From positions 868,001-932,000 of the forward strand of contig NHNU01000008.1 in NCBI GenBank assembly GCA_002785985.1: a stretch of DNA of 64,000 nt, given 5' to 3'. The notes under the pieces were generated by a model. The model was not told where the DNA came from and ran no database searches. It worked only from the letters and a program-made list of their open reading frames with translations. Below are positions 28,883 through 39,287 of the stretch, piece by piece. Origin of the DNA: Microcyclosporella mali. Its lineage: Eukaryota; Ascomycota; Dothideomycetes; Mycosphaerellales; Mycosphaerellaceae. The stretch's first letter is position 1. Each line of letters opens with the position of its first letter. Made by a program: the position numbers and the translations under genes.

Positions 28883-30667
28883 GATTTAATCGATCTTCGG
28901 AACTATATATGTGACAGAGCTACGCTCTATATGGGCTCCAAACGGAATGTTGACGGGGATAGCCTGATGAGCGTGGGCAGCGAGCGAGGTGAATGGAAGT
29001 CGCTACTGGTGCGTCTGCTAGCACTCATTGAGATTAGCTCTCTTACTAGCGCAGCTGCTGAACTTCCGTTCCTCCCTCTGAAGTCGACGATCAGACGACA
29101 CCAACATCGAGTTCCGAACACACACGCGGCATTGGCTCAGAAAATTCTTTCATCCTACATTATCGACATCATTCTGACAACAGGTAGGTTATACGCTCCA
29201 TGCGGGACCGATGACCATCTAGGCCCAGGATGAAGATGCTACCCGGGGGCGTACTTCGCGATCTAGATGCCGAGGAAATGTCAAATTGTCAGTGCAATAT
29301 ATGTCGCTCGCGCCCGTTGCTCATACATACACATCATCACCATCAATACTCACTCGACGCTTAACGGAACGCTAGACATCGATGTGATCGAGCTCCAGGC
29401 AATTTCCCAAACGAGCCAACATCGGGGCGCTCCTATAGCCGCGGTCAAACGATTACCTAAAGTGCGTTCGGCTGACACGCGGCATAGATCGAAGGAGCAC
29501 ATGCGTTCATGTCGTCGACTTGACGTGTCCTCTTGCATTCACCACACCGAGCGCAAGGGTCGACTGTTACTCGTCTAGAGCCTCGCACCAAGATCATCAT
29601 GCTCATCACTGGACCATCTAACATCCCTGCCAACATGAAAGACTACAATGTACCTGCGGAAGTTTCTGCTGTCTGTCATATCCTGATTGTGACAGCAGGG
29701 CGTTCTAAGCTTGCCGTTAGTCACCTGGTACGTTCGTAGTGAACGTGGCAGACAATTCTGAAGGCTATACGGCCACACAGCGTATATTATCCACCCGCTT
29801 TCCTCAGAAGTCCATCATATGGACCACTCAAATCGATCTGAACCTGCCTTCGGCAAGGATACCATTTTCGAAACGTCCAAGCTTGCACTTCAGCACCCGC
29901 CGGATTCCCTTTTTGTTGCGACTTGCACCTCTGGCACTATGGCACGCTCATGCCTTTCGGACTCCAGGACGCAATACTAGCATGCGGGCTTTGCAAAGTC
30001 GTATCGACTTGCGAACAATGCTAGACGCCGGCTCAATGAGAGTGACCTGGGATCCTCATTCTGCTGATGCGGCAAGTGAGATCGGAGATCGTCAAACTCA
30101 TTCGCTTAATAAGTACGGCGCAGTCACATAAAACGGCGCAGTCATACCACACGGCGTATTGAAGCACTCATGGCCAAGGCGACTGCTTCACAGGCGCGTA
30201 TGTTTTCCATGGTCAGCATCGCTCCAGCACAATACACGCCGGAGTCTCTGCATCCTCATGCGGCTTGAAAATCCTCGTGTGAGTGTGCTCGGTTTTTGGA
30301 GTGGTCCAAGCCAACAACTCAAAAGACCTTTATATGGCCCTGATCTTAGGCAGCACCAGGAGGTTCGAGCACAACGCTGTCTGGCTGATCTCCTCGTGGA
30401 TTGAAGAGAACGCGATTCACGGTCCACGAAGCGTAATAAAATCAAACGGTCGCGAATGCTGCATCGGAATGCAATGCGCACAACTCTCGCCCAAACTATT
30501 TCGAGTATCCCGAGGAGCCTGACAACCACTCAGGCCAAGATCGATCTTGGTGCAAATGCTACCGAGGCCGAAGTCGCTTGTGCCGGGCTCGACCGCGAAG
30601 ATGTTCCCAGTGATTTCCTTGGGCTGGGGGTACATCGTCCGTCAAATTTTGAGGGATGAGCACATGA
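28883..30667. other. Gene-poor region of 1.8 kb
   Basis: No gene can be called with confidence. Short plus-strand ORFs (for example 29533-29739 and 29739-30131) have no domain. On the minus strand between about 30640 and 30130 several frames give protein-like text interrupted by stops, possibly a relic; see findings. A short direct repeat lies at 30116-30149. Confidence 0.35.
30116..30149 (+). repeat. Direct repeat CGGCGCAGTCA, 18-nt period
   Basis: CGGCGCAGTCA begins at 30116 and again at 30134, followed by ACGGCG at 30151. It looks like a small tandem duplication. Confidence 0.6.
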
Positions 30668-32929
30668 TCAAGAGAGCCCGTCGAAATCTGCGTACGCCCA
30701 CAAGTTCGAATAAGGATTCATCTTCGAGAACGCGGGGGGCACATCTTTTGAACGATATGCCGCCTTGTTATACATGCCCTGCGACTCAATTAGTACAAGA
30801 AGTCGATCGTGTGCTGGAGTCTGTGTCATACCTGCAAGGCGCTGAGCAGCTGAGCGGCAGCAATGCTAGACAGGCTCAACTTGGCAAGCAATGCTCGTGC
30901 ACGCCGGCTGCCCTGTACAGCACTGCGGACCAGATCATCATCTCCGGCGCCCATTTCGACGACGAGCAGCGCAGTCGCTGCGAATGCCAAAACTTGAAGA
31001 GTGAGGGGATATGCCTCGTTGAACATGCCCAGGCTATCAAGCATCTCCGCGGTTTGAACAGCTATCATGGCTCCCCTGACGCATTTGCGACAGCATGACA
31101 AGGCAGCTGGATTGTCTTGCAGATTTTCTCGATTCATGTAATGCAGGAATGGAAAATAGATCATCATCTGGGCATGCCCGAATGCATATCGGAGATGCAA
31201 CTGAGCCCTGGAGTTTGATGTCAGTCACAACGTCGAAGGACGAACATTTCAGGAGCTCTACCTGGTGTATTCATTGGATGGTGCCGTCCTCATAGCATAC
31301 TCACTTCTGCAGTGAAACCATTGCTCGAGGCTAGCACTGAGATCCTGGAGCTTCGAACACGGAACGCTGTAGGACCCTCTTCCCTTGACCGTTTGACCCT
31401 TGAAGTACAAACTCTCCTCAGCATCGCCTATTATCTCTCGAAGCTCGGAATATGCGTCAGAGGCAGTGAAAGATTCACAGTCCAAGGCCATATGGTCGAC
31501 GCGGGAACCGTCATAACCACCAATGGTTCGAAGGTTGCGAGGAAGGCCCAGAATGCCACAGATGTAGCTATCGAGCGTTCGAAGAGCCACATACGTCCGC
31601 TGCCTGAGCATACATTCCTCCTCGGGATAGTTGCCAGAGTGGAGAGATTCGTGTAGCCCCATACGTATGGCAGCCGTCGATGCATGTGCCAGAAGCTCGG
31701 CACATTGAGTCAGCGCCTTACAAGAACTCAGGAATATTGCCATGCAAAGGACGGCCTGCAGAGCAATAAGACTGCGGTGGCAGGCATTGGGCTCTACTAT
31801 TGCGCGTGCAGCCTGAATCCAATCGAGACTAGAGATCGCCATTGTCAGCACATCAAGAAAGACAGCCGCAAGGTGACAAGAATCTGCACGCACCCTTTAA
31901 TCTCGGGGACACCGCCTGGTAACATAGGTTGTAAGGATGCGCTCCGTGCATCGAAACGTTTGCCGAGAGCGAGAATCGCATAGATGAGTGCAAGGTGGTC
32001 CCAGTCTACCTTGTTCTGCCCGAAAAGCTGAGTATTATAGAGACGATGAATTTGCGGATCCAGCTGTGATTTGTCCAGGAACGGCCACAAAGAGAAGCCT
32101 TCGGCAAAGGCAACATCAATGCAATCCAGCAGCTCATGTTTTGGTGGCAGGAAGGGACTGTCAAACTTGGTGGTCTTTGCCAATTGCACCGGCAACGGAC
32201 AGTCCAAGGCCTCAACCAAGCGCAACGCCGTGGACCCAGAACCGCCATGCGCTTGCTCGCATTGTAGTAGTGTGAGGTTGAGCACGGCAAGGCCAGCAGC
32301 AGCGCCATGGCCGACATTAGGATGACGAGTTCCGCAATGACCATCGAAGACGATCGTGTCCACAAAACACTCTTCCTGGGAATAGGGTAGCTTGGCAGCA
32401 GGAGATCCTGCTCGTAAGCCAGAATGCTGCGGTCCAGGACTAATGAAGCTGTTCGAAGTAGCCGGTGACGACGACCAGCTCCGATCTGCAGGCAACGGCA
32501 CTGTACTCGAGAACACACTACTCGTTCCTGTAGAGGTGGAATTCATGGAGGTGGCTCTATTCTCCTCGAGGTCCATGATTGTCTTCTCAAGGCTTTCGAT
32601 TTTCCGCTCCAGCTTGGCAACATATCTCAAACCAGTCTCTGGTTTGATGACGACTTCGTATGAGCACAGGAGACTTCCAGGGTCAGCATGCAGGCCCGGC
32701 TGCAACAAAATTATGCTTCATAACTCACCCAATTACACTACATTGGCTACATGGTTCATGGCCATCGCACTTGGACTTTCTTCGTCGGCAATGGGCACAC
32801 TGAAGCAACGGGCACACCGGTCAGTCAAGAATGTTTTTTACTTCGATTCGATGCGATGCATGGAGGACTTACAGCCCTGGCTGTCCGTTTCCGTGGTGGA
32901 ACCGCGTCTAGCTTTCCGGTGGACGACAT
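30668..32929 (-). CDS. Zn2Cys6 fungal transcription factor, six exons
   Basis: Exons 32929-32873, 32799-32729, 32673-31894, 31828-31301, 31207-30832 and 30778-30668 give 640 residues; all five introns (53-93 nt) have GT-AG ends, good branch sites (CTGAC or TACTAAT) and matching phases. Exon 1 is a basic leader (PPRKRTARA). The zinc cluster at residues 20-46 is canonical, C-x2-C-x6-C-x5-C-x2-C-x6-C (CAHCRRRKSKCDG, then PCSQC, then CSY), and is split by intron 2 between the fifth and sixth cysteine. A short coiled-coil linker follows (YVAKLERKIESLEKTIMDLEE, residues about 58-78). The fungal transcription factor middle homology region spans about 190-430, with LIYAILALGKRFD, SLIALQAVLCMAIFLSSC and HASTAAIRMGLHESL. 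It is a nuclear regulator; target genes cannot be read from sequence. No biosynthetic cluster surrounds it. The last exon ends WAYADFDGLS. Confidence 0.85.
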
Positions 32930-34447
32930 GGCGAAGGTCCACCATAGGAAGGAAAATAAATTATACAGAGGAGAGCATTGTAGTGTCTCAAAGCGTATCG
33001 TCACTGCTATGGTGCTTTAAGCACGATGCCAATGGGACATATCCTGCTGGGCCACACAAAGTCTGGGCCCGAGGGCGGGACAATCGGGTAGTAGCCACAA
33101 TGCGCCAGATCTGGGCGTGAAAGAGCACGTTTCTTCGTACCGTGACGATGACGATCGAGGGGCATTTGCATACGACGGCGAAGACCTGTCGAAAGCGGTA
33201 GTGATCTGGCAGCCCTGTTCATTTACTCTCCTATACCCACTCGGTGGCTCTCCGGTGATTGACGGCTTCTGCAATGCCACGACTCTATAGGGGTGGCTTC
33301 AGGACGGCTCTGACTTCCTAGCTGATGGACAGGGCTTGCTTCACCCGAACCGGACAATGGCTTTTTGCTAGGCTTCACTGGCTGCTATTGGTACACCACT
33401 GATCGAATACCTAGTGAAGCACCGCCACAGCTTAGCTTTGCCCACGGGTGACAGTGGCGCAGTGGAAGATTCTTACGGAGCCCCTTCCGTAACAATACGG
33501 TCCAGGCGAGCGCTTGTCCCTTGGGGACCCTTCACACCTCGCCAACAGCTTGACTGCTCCCAGGTTTCCACACACAACGGGATTCATCATTCGGAACTAC
33601 CCACAACACCCCGCAGACCCGTGCCACTGTTTGGTTGGAGATCTGAATTCCACACGCAACCGCTAACTCGCTTGTGCTCGACTGACTCCCTGTGCTATCT
33701 GTCAGTCCCCAATGATGATTGGTGCACCACATTGCTGGGTGGTTGGTTCTGCCTCCCTCCGTCGCCATCACTGCAAGCTTATCTCTCCTTCACTTCGTAT
33801 CGAGTGTTAGTGAACATGACTGATATGCGCCCAGTATGCACATTGACGGCGCGTGGAGCTCATGACACCTTCTTGCAGGAACAAGGCATTGGCAGTGATA
33901 TCGCTGTGAAGCCAAAGTGCGTCGTGTGCATTGCTTCTTGTGCCGAGAACGAGGGGCAGTAAGACTGGTTTCTGGGGGCCAGGCAACTGGACAGCTTAGA
34001 AACTGGGCCTGGACCGTCAGAACTGGGCAGTGCCGGCATGCCGCTAGGCTCTGTATCAGACGGCAATGCCGACAGGTCCGCTCGTAAGCTACAGCTGGTG
34101 AGACCAGCGGATGTGGCGTCAGTGGCCCGTCTACAATTGGCGTTCCACCTGCAGCGAGTGAGAAGCTCAAACCTGGAGAAAGCTCACAAGCGAGGGACCT
34201 CTTAACGTTATCCTTGTTGATCACTCACGATCTCCTGACTCCGTTGCGTAGTGGACCCGAACGGCATGCCCGAAGTCTTTGGTTTTTCACATTGCTCCAT
34301 CTTGGGGATGACGTACATGAAATCGGCAGCACTTATAGATTTGCGGTATAGTGAATATTATGGCTACAGAAGAAACACACAATCATATATGTACCATGTG
34401 CTGGTTGACTACGAAAGTGTAGCATCTAGAGGCTCCGCCGGTCATCT
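32930..34447. other. Intergenic 1.5 kb, no gene recognised
   Basis: The region upstream of the zinc-cluster gene (minus) and the next plus-strand gene. An ORF at 33414-33962 (182 codons) and one on the minus strand at 33790-34224 lie antiparallel over each other, have no domain, and are Cys/Ser-rich in a way typical of chance ORFs. Nothing else seen. Confidence 0.3.
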
Positions 34448-35077
34448 ATGCAACATCCTCAGCTCGCAAGAATGTCCTCTCACTACGGTCACGCTCCACA
34501 GTATGGCTTCGCTATCGACGCAACTCAACCTTTGCCCTCTGACGGTCTCGGCTTTGACTTTGCGAACGAGGACGATAAGGAGACCTTCAACATGCAATGC
34601 AATATCGCGCTGCTGAATATGCTTGGCAACCCGACGCAAAGTAGAAATGCCATGATGTAAGACGATACAAGCATTTAAATCATGAGGTTGTCGAAAGCTA
34701 ACAGTACGCACAGTTCTCCTCACGTCCTTCCTGCGGACGGCATATCAAACTTTCCCGACATCTCATACGATGTCATGTCCGGGTCGCTACCCTCACCTCT
34801 CTCCTCGACCTCGACAAGTCCCATCAGCTCGCCACTATACCAATCGGCCGCAGTGTCCATTCCTGCCACTATGTACACTCGAAATTCCTGCCACACCAAT
34901 GCACACGTTGGCGTGTATGAGCATAAGCGTCCCGAGGAAGTCGCAAAGAGCCCGCGACCCGCAGCGAGCAAACATTCTCATCGCGAGCACGCACATCCCT
35001 CCTCAAGCTCTCAGAAAAGGAAATCGCCGTATAGCAGCAGTAACGAGCACTCCCTCAAACTGTCGAAGCGCCAATAA
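34448..35077 (+). CDS. Ser/Pro-rich unrecognised protein (spliced)
   Basis: Exons 34448-34656 and 34714-35077 encode 190 residues (182 if the second ATG at 34472 is used). The 57-nt intron has GTAAGA, a GCTAAC branch and CGCACAG; joining the exons keeps phase across a split Ile codon. Exon 1 has FDFANEDDKETFNMQCNIAL, an acidic helix then LLNMLGN. Exon 2 is Ser/Pro-rich (MSGSLPSPLSSTSTSPISS) and ends in a His/Ser/Lys-rich basic tail (KRPEEVAKSPRP; SQKRKSPYSSS; LKLSKRQ), which could be a nuclear signal. No known domain. The composition fits an intrinsically disordered regulatory protein. It may have a further upstream exon that I cannot see. Confidence 0.5.
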
Positions 35078-36500
35078 TCTTGGACCATTAGACAGATGAG
35101 TGATATGGGACATGCATCAAGCACAAAATCCAGCTTTACTGGATCACGGCTGGGGATACGTGGGCTTTCATTCGATATTCGGCGAACCGGCGGGAGGATT
35201 GATTGGTTTGTCTCAAAACATTCCAAACCACTGGCTTTAGCGAGGAGTTACCTGGGCTTTGTGAAGATACCCCATAGTGCGGCAGGATTCTGCACAAAAC
35301 GCTCTTCGCGACGTGGTAATCATCACGGAAAATAATATCCTTTCTTCTAAATCGACGATTTCCAAGTGATCTGCATTCACGCCTTTTGGTCGCTGCTGCT
35401 TATACCCTAAACTAGTAGAACATTGCCCTAGCGCAGATAGGAGAGGATTGATATTGGAATCAAGTATTGGCGTGGGATAGTCGACACTTGGGGCCCCCGC
35501 CATCTGTCAGGACGTGTGGCACTATGAGCAACACGAGCGGGTGGCTTGAAGGAGGCTCATTGCATGGGGTTCCTCGCATGTGAGCCTGTCACAAAGTTGG
35601 GAAGGATGACCCGCCTGAAACCTAGCGACGATTTGTCTTTGAGCACAGAGTCTAACGGACAACAGTCGTTTCATCACCAACAGTTTCTCACTACATAAGT
35701 TAGCTTACCACCAAGCGGGAGTAGGTCCCGCAGATGAATCGGACGAGAGGTGTCACGGGAATAAATTTCGCGGGACGTACATGCTTCGGCGCTGTGGACG
35801 CTGATACATGTATTCCAAATGATCGTCGAATGAGATGTGCTCCTTCTCCTTCCCACACACAATAAGTCGAGTATCTATGCAGGGAATGCCGAAGGAAACG
35901 GCCGATAAGACAGGCAGAAGGGATGACGGGCTGGAGGTTAGGAGAAAGCTGTGCGTTGGTTCTTGGCTCCGACTGGCAAAGAGCTACACAAATTCATTGA
36001 CAAAGTTTTCCTAGCTTGTCTATACGCAATGCTCTCTGGCGAGAACATGGCAGGGGATTCGTGCGTAGTTCTGGGCGCATACCAGGTTCATACTGTGTTG
36101 TACTGTCTAGCGCTGCGATTCCGCATTTTCGTGCCACCGAAGGATAGCTGTCTCGCCTACGCCTGCCAATCATGCATCCACCGCATTGACTATGAAGCGA
36201 CTTCGTCTATAGAGTTGCGAGCAATAACCTTATCGTCAGATGGAAACACTTCTACCGCACATCACTTCTTCAGCTATACCTATCCTGGGCAATGCTTACC
36301 TCCAACGGCTAAGGCAAAGGCGCTAATGGGTTTGCGTTGATGAGTATTTTCTGTCCCATCATACATTTGTGGGCGGTTAAGTCGTGCCTGTGTGCAACTG
36401 ATGGTCGTAAAGCGTCTCAATCATTAAGGGATCTAGCGCCTAGTCTAGGCCTACTTTCCAGGTCCTGGTAATCGACACTGTTGTTATCGCAGCTGGACCA
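35078..36500. other. Intergenic 1.4 kb, no gene recognised
   Basis: Convergent end region between the Ser/Pro-rich gene (plus) and MCM10 (minus). An ORF at 35951-36340 lacks an ATG at its left edge (it opens with GTG) and any domain; I reject it. No repeat or RNA gene is recognised. Confidence 0.3.
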
Positions 36501-38981
36501 CTACACAATGTCCAAATCATCGTCGTCGTCGTCGTCGTCCAATGCCGCCATGGCTTCTGCAGGCAGACTGTCTCTCCCTGGCGTCCTGATACCCTTCTCC
36601 AGGGCAAAACGCGCCTTTTTCTTCACTGGGCTTGAGCTGCCATTGCTTCTCATGCTGCTTCCCTGAGATCGGGGCCTGATGAGATCCTTCCCTATCTGTA
36701 ACGTTGTCTGCCCTCTCTCTGGACTCCCTATACAGCCTTGCTTCGGCTGAAGTAACCCAGCTTTTCTCGCACCTCCCCAACCCATCGGTTCTGATGTCTT
36801 GCCATTGCTGTTGGTAAGGGACATAGCGCCTAGACCAAAATGCTTCTTTCGATCTTTGCCAGGCGACATACGGGCTTCGCTGGCTTTCTTGTTAAGAAGA
36901 CCGAGTTCCGCGGCAGAAGGTTTTGCGAAGAGTGCATCCCTGGCGTTCGCGGCGGAGTCCTTACCTGAAGAGATTGTTGTTGAGATTGTAGTCGTCGAAG
37001 AGGTATGTGTATGCTTTGCTCGCATGTACTCGGCGCCCATACCACTTCCAATTTCGCCAAGCTTCTTCACTAGATCGCGCTCCTTTTGCGCATTCGCAAT
37101 GCGTTTCCGCGACGCCTCTTCTTGTGTCATGTTGTGCAAAGCATCCATGTCCTCTGCGTCCAACAAGTTTGCTGCACTTTTGTGCGTTCCAGTATTCACG
37201 GAATAGAGTTGGCCATACTCACGATGAAAATGACTTCCATCACCCTTTTTGCCCTTTCCGTGACTCTCTCTGGCGGCACGGCTCTTATGCCGGTCGTCAG
37301 GATTGCCTGCGCCTCGGAACATGGTGTTGACTTCCATCCGGCCTTTTCGGTTCTTCTCGATCTGCAGATTGATGTGAAACTCGCAGGCCTCTGTCTTCCT
37401 CTTGTCGACCCAATCGCTACATTGCTGACCATCCTTTTTGACCGCACTGCAATACCCTAGATCTCGCGCAATGCCGATCTCCATCACGGCATCCTCGGAG
37501 CTTCCGAGTTTGAGAGAGAATTTGCCGCTATGTTGGTTGCCTTTAGGCGGCATGATTGCTGGGTTCATTATCGCAAGAAGGGTGCCCGGTGTGAGCTTCC
37601 AGAACTGATCGAATGCCGAGCCAAACAAAAAGCAGTCGATCTCCCATTTCAAGTTACACAAATGCAATACCATAAATTTGTTGCGCGGTTTCTCAAACTT
37701 GTCGTGGGCATTCTCGGTAGCCTTGTGAGAGTGGGCATGATCAAAGGGACTAGACTTCGAAGCCAAAATCCCGAAGACGATGTAATCTGACTCGCAATCA
37801 GGCGGCTCATAGTCTGGCGACTTGACTTCCTTCAGTAATCTCGGAATGCTGTAAATCTCCTTTCCAGCCATTTCGCGCGCTACCACGGAGTGATCGATGT
37901 GTCGTTTGCTGAGATGTAGCTGTGAGAACGTGTCATATCCTGTCTCGTCCCCTTCTGTTGCGGTAGGAAGCTCGGACTCATCGTCGCTTTCTGCATGTCC
38001 AGTACCTGACGACTGCCCGTATGCACCAGGATTGAAGCCGCCTTTGGCACGTGTCCGGGATGCTTCCTTTTCACGAGATGTCCGAGCAAAAGCAGATCTT
38101 GATATAGGGGCCTCCACTCTGGCCGGCGTTGAAACCATTGATTGTGCTGCAGATGAAGTATGCTTCGCCTCCATGGCCAGGCACGACGCACGAGCTGAAG
38201 GAGTCGGTGTGGATTGATTTCTCGTCCCCGAAGAGGGAGTCTTTGACCTAGAGAGATCGAAGCCCGAGCTGCGTATTCGCTCCAAATGATCTTTCTTGGC
38301 TTGCTTTTCTTCGGCTTCGAGCTTGTTCTGAGCCATACGCTCGCTGAAGCTCTTTGGTCTTGGCACATCATTCGGAGAAGGCAGTGTTTTCGACCTCTTG
38401 AGCTGGCTGCCATCGCGAGCCCTCTTCAGCGACACATCCCCTGCCTTCGGTACAGAAGTCAAACCAAGCCTTTGCCTGGCTGGCGATAGCTGCTCTTGAG
38501 GCAGTCGCGTGTTCCGCACCGGCGATATTGGGACCTCAATGGCGCTTCTGTAAAGTCGAGTGGGCGAAACATCAGGCCTCTCAATCTTGCGCGAGCTGGA
38601 TTGAGGCTCATGCCTGCTCTGCCGACCAACACTCTCGGCGTCCTGCTTGCTAGCCTTTCGAAGCTTGGCCAATTTCAACTTGGCCTGAATTTGCTGCAGC
38701 TTCAATTGCAAGATCTCTTCGTCATCGTCGCCGTCTCCATCTGCATCGTCTTCCTCGTCTTCCTCGTCATCCATGTCCATTAAGTTCTGGAGCGCTCGCG
38801 AACTCGACTGTCTCCGCATAGGGCTAGGAGACGGACTTCTTTCTTGATCTCGCCTCTCCTGCCATCTCTTCCTTCCGCTGGGTGAGGACAACAAGGCTTG
38901 GAAAGGCGATTTCGGCGGCCATTGTGTGGTGCTTTTGTCGGGCGAGAGCTGCACGCGTGGCGACTCACGGACGACGACCAT
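36501..38981 (-). CDS. MCM10: DNA replication factor Mcm10
   Basis: A single exon encodes 826 residues. The N-terminal 340 residues are disordered, with an acidic stretch (MDMDDEEDEEDDADGDGDDD, near 68-87) followed by a coiled coil (EEILQLKLQQIQAKLKLAKL). The conserved core runs from about 370 to 560: SDYIVFGILASKSSPFD and FMVLHLCNLKWEIDCFLFGS form the OB-fold, and LGYCSAVKKDGQQCSDWVDK with ACEFH supplies the CCCH zinc motif (about 508-535). These are diagnostic of Mcm10, which loads with the CMG helicase and tethers polymerase alpha at origins. The C-terminus has a second basic, Ser-rich part and ends in an eight-Asp run then LDIV, written by a TCG-type trinucleotide repeat at about 36516-36540. 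Divergent neighbour: RNase H2 subunit B. Confidence 0.88.
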   Translation of the reverse strand: MVVVRESPRVQLSPDKSTTQWPPKSPFQALLSSPSGRKRWQERRDQERSPSPSPMRRQSSSRALQNLMDMDDEEDEEDDADGDGDDDEEILQLKLQQIQAKLKLAKLRKASKQDAESVGRQSRHEPQSSSRKIERPDVSPTRLYRSAIEVPISPVRNTRLPQEQLSPARQRLGLTSVPKAGDVSLKRARDGSQLKRSKTLPSPNDVPRPKSFSERMAQNKLEAEEKQAKKDHLERIRSSGFDLSRSKTPSSGTRNQSTPTPSARASCLAMEAKHTSSAAQSMVSTPARVEAPISRSAFARTSREKEASRTRAKGGFNPGAYGQSSGTGHAESDDESELPTATEGDETGYDTFSQLHLSKRHIDHSVVAREMAGKEIYSIPRLLKEVKSPDYEPPDCESDYIVFGILASKSSPFDHAHSHKATENAHDKFEKPRNKFMVLHLCNLKWEIDCFLFGSAFDQFWKLTPGTLLAIMNPAIMPPKGNQHSGKFSLKLGSSEDAVMEIGIARDLGYCSAVKKDGQQCSDWVDKRKTEACEFHINLQIEKNRKGRMEVNTMFRGAGNPDDRHKSRAARESHGKGKKGDGSHFHREYGQLYSVNTGTHKSAANLLDAEDMDALHNMTQEEASRKRIANAQKERDLVKKLGEIGSGMGAEYMRAKHTHTSSTTTISTTISSGKDSAANARDALFAKPSAAELGLLNKKASEARMSPGKDRKKHFGLGAMSLTNSNGKTSEPMGWGGARKAGLLQPKQGCIGSPERGQTTLQIGKDLIRPRSQGSSMRSNGSSSPVKKKARFALEKGIRTPGRDSLPAEAMAALDDDDDDDDLDIV

Positions 38982-39287
38982 GATCGGGGTGACGTCGGTG
39001 TCATCGAGCTTGCGGCATCATTGGGGTGTCTTGTTGTTGTCGTTGTCGTTGGCTGTTGCACAGCGAGGGACTTATCAACATGGATCTTGCGATGCATGAA
39101 ACACCGGCGGCAGGATCCGAGATCGATGGTTGAAACTGCGGGAAAGCTCGACGCGTCTTCGATGCGGTGGACGCGCCTGATTCGTGACAGCACATTTGAT
39201 GTTCACTCCACCCATTACCACAACATATACTGGCCATTGTCTTGGACTTTAATGTCGGAGAAGCAAGCATATTCACGGTAGCACACA
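38982..39287. promoter_or_regulatory. Shared divergent promoter MCM10/RNH202
   Basis: 306 bases separate the two start codons. It holds an ACGCGT at 39151-39156 and a near match ACGCGC at 39171-39176, and another ACGCGT lies just inside MCM10 at 38953-38958. Two S-phase genes facing away from each other fit a shared cell-cycle promoter. Confidence 0.5.
39151..39156 (+). promoter_or_regulatory. MCB box (ACGCGT)
   Basis: A perfect palindromic ACGCGT, the binding site of MBF (Mbp1/Swi6-type) factors that drive G1/S transcription in fungi. It lies 137 bases upstream of the RNH202 ATG and 170 bases upstream of the MCM10 ATG. Function is inferred from motif and the neighbouring genes. Confidence 0.45.

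Noticed and set aside
33414..33962. 182-codon plus-strand ORF
   Set aside because: Overlaps a similar-sized minus-strand ORF, rich in Cys and Ser, no recognisable fold and no intron-exon logic.
35951..36340. 129-codon ORF before MCM10's end
   Set aside because: Opens with GTG rather than ATG and has no domain.
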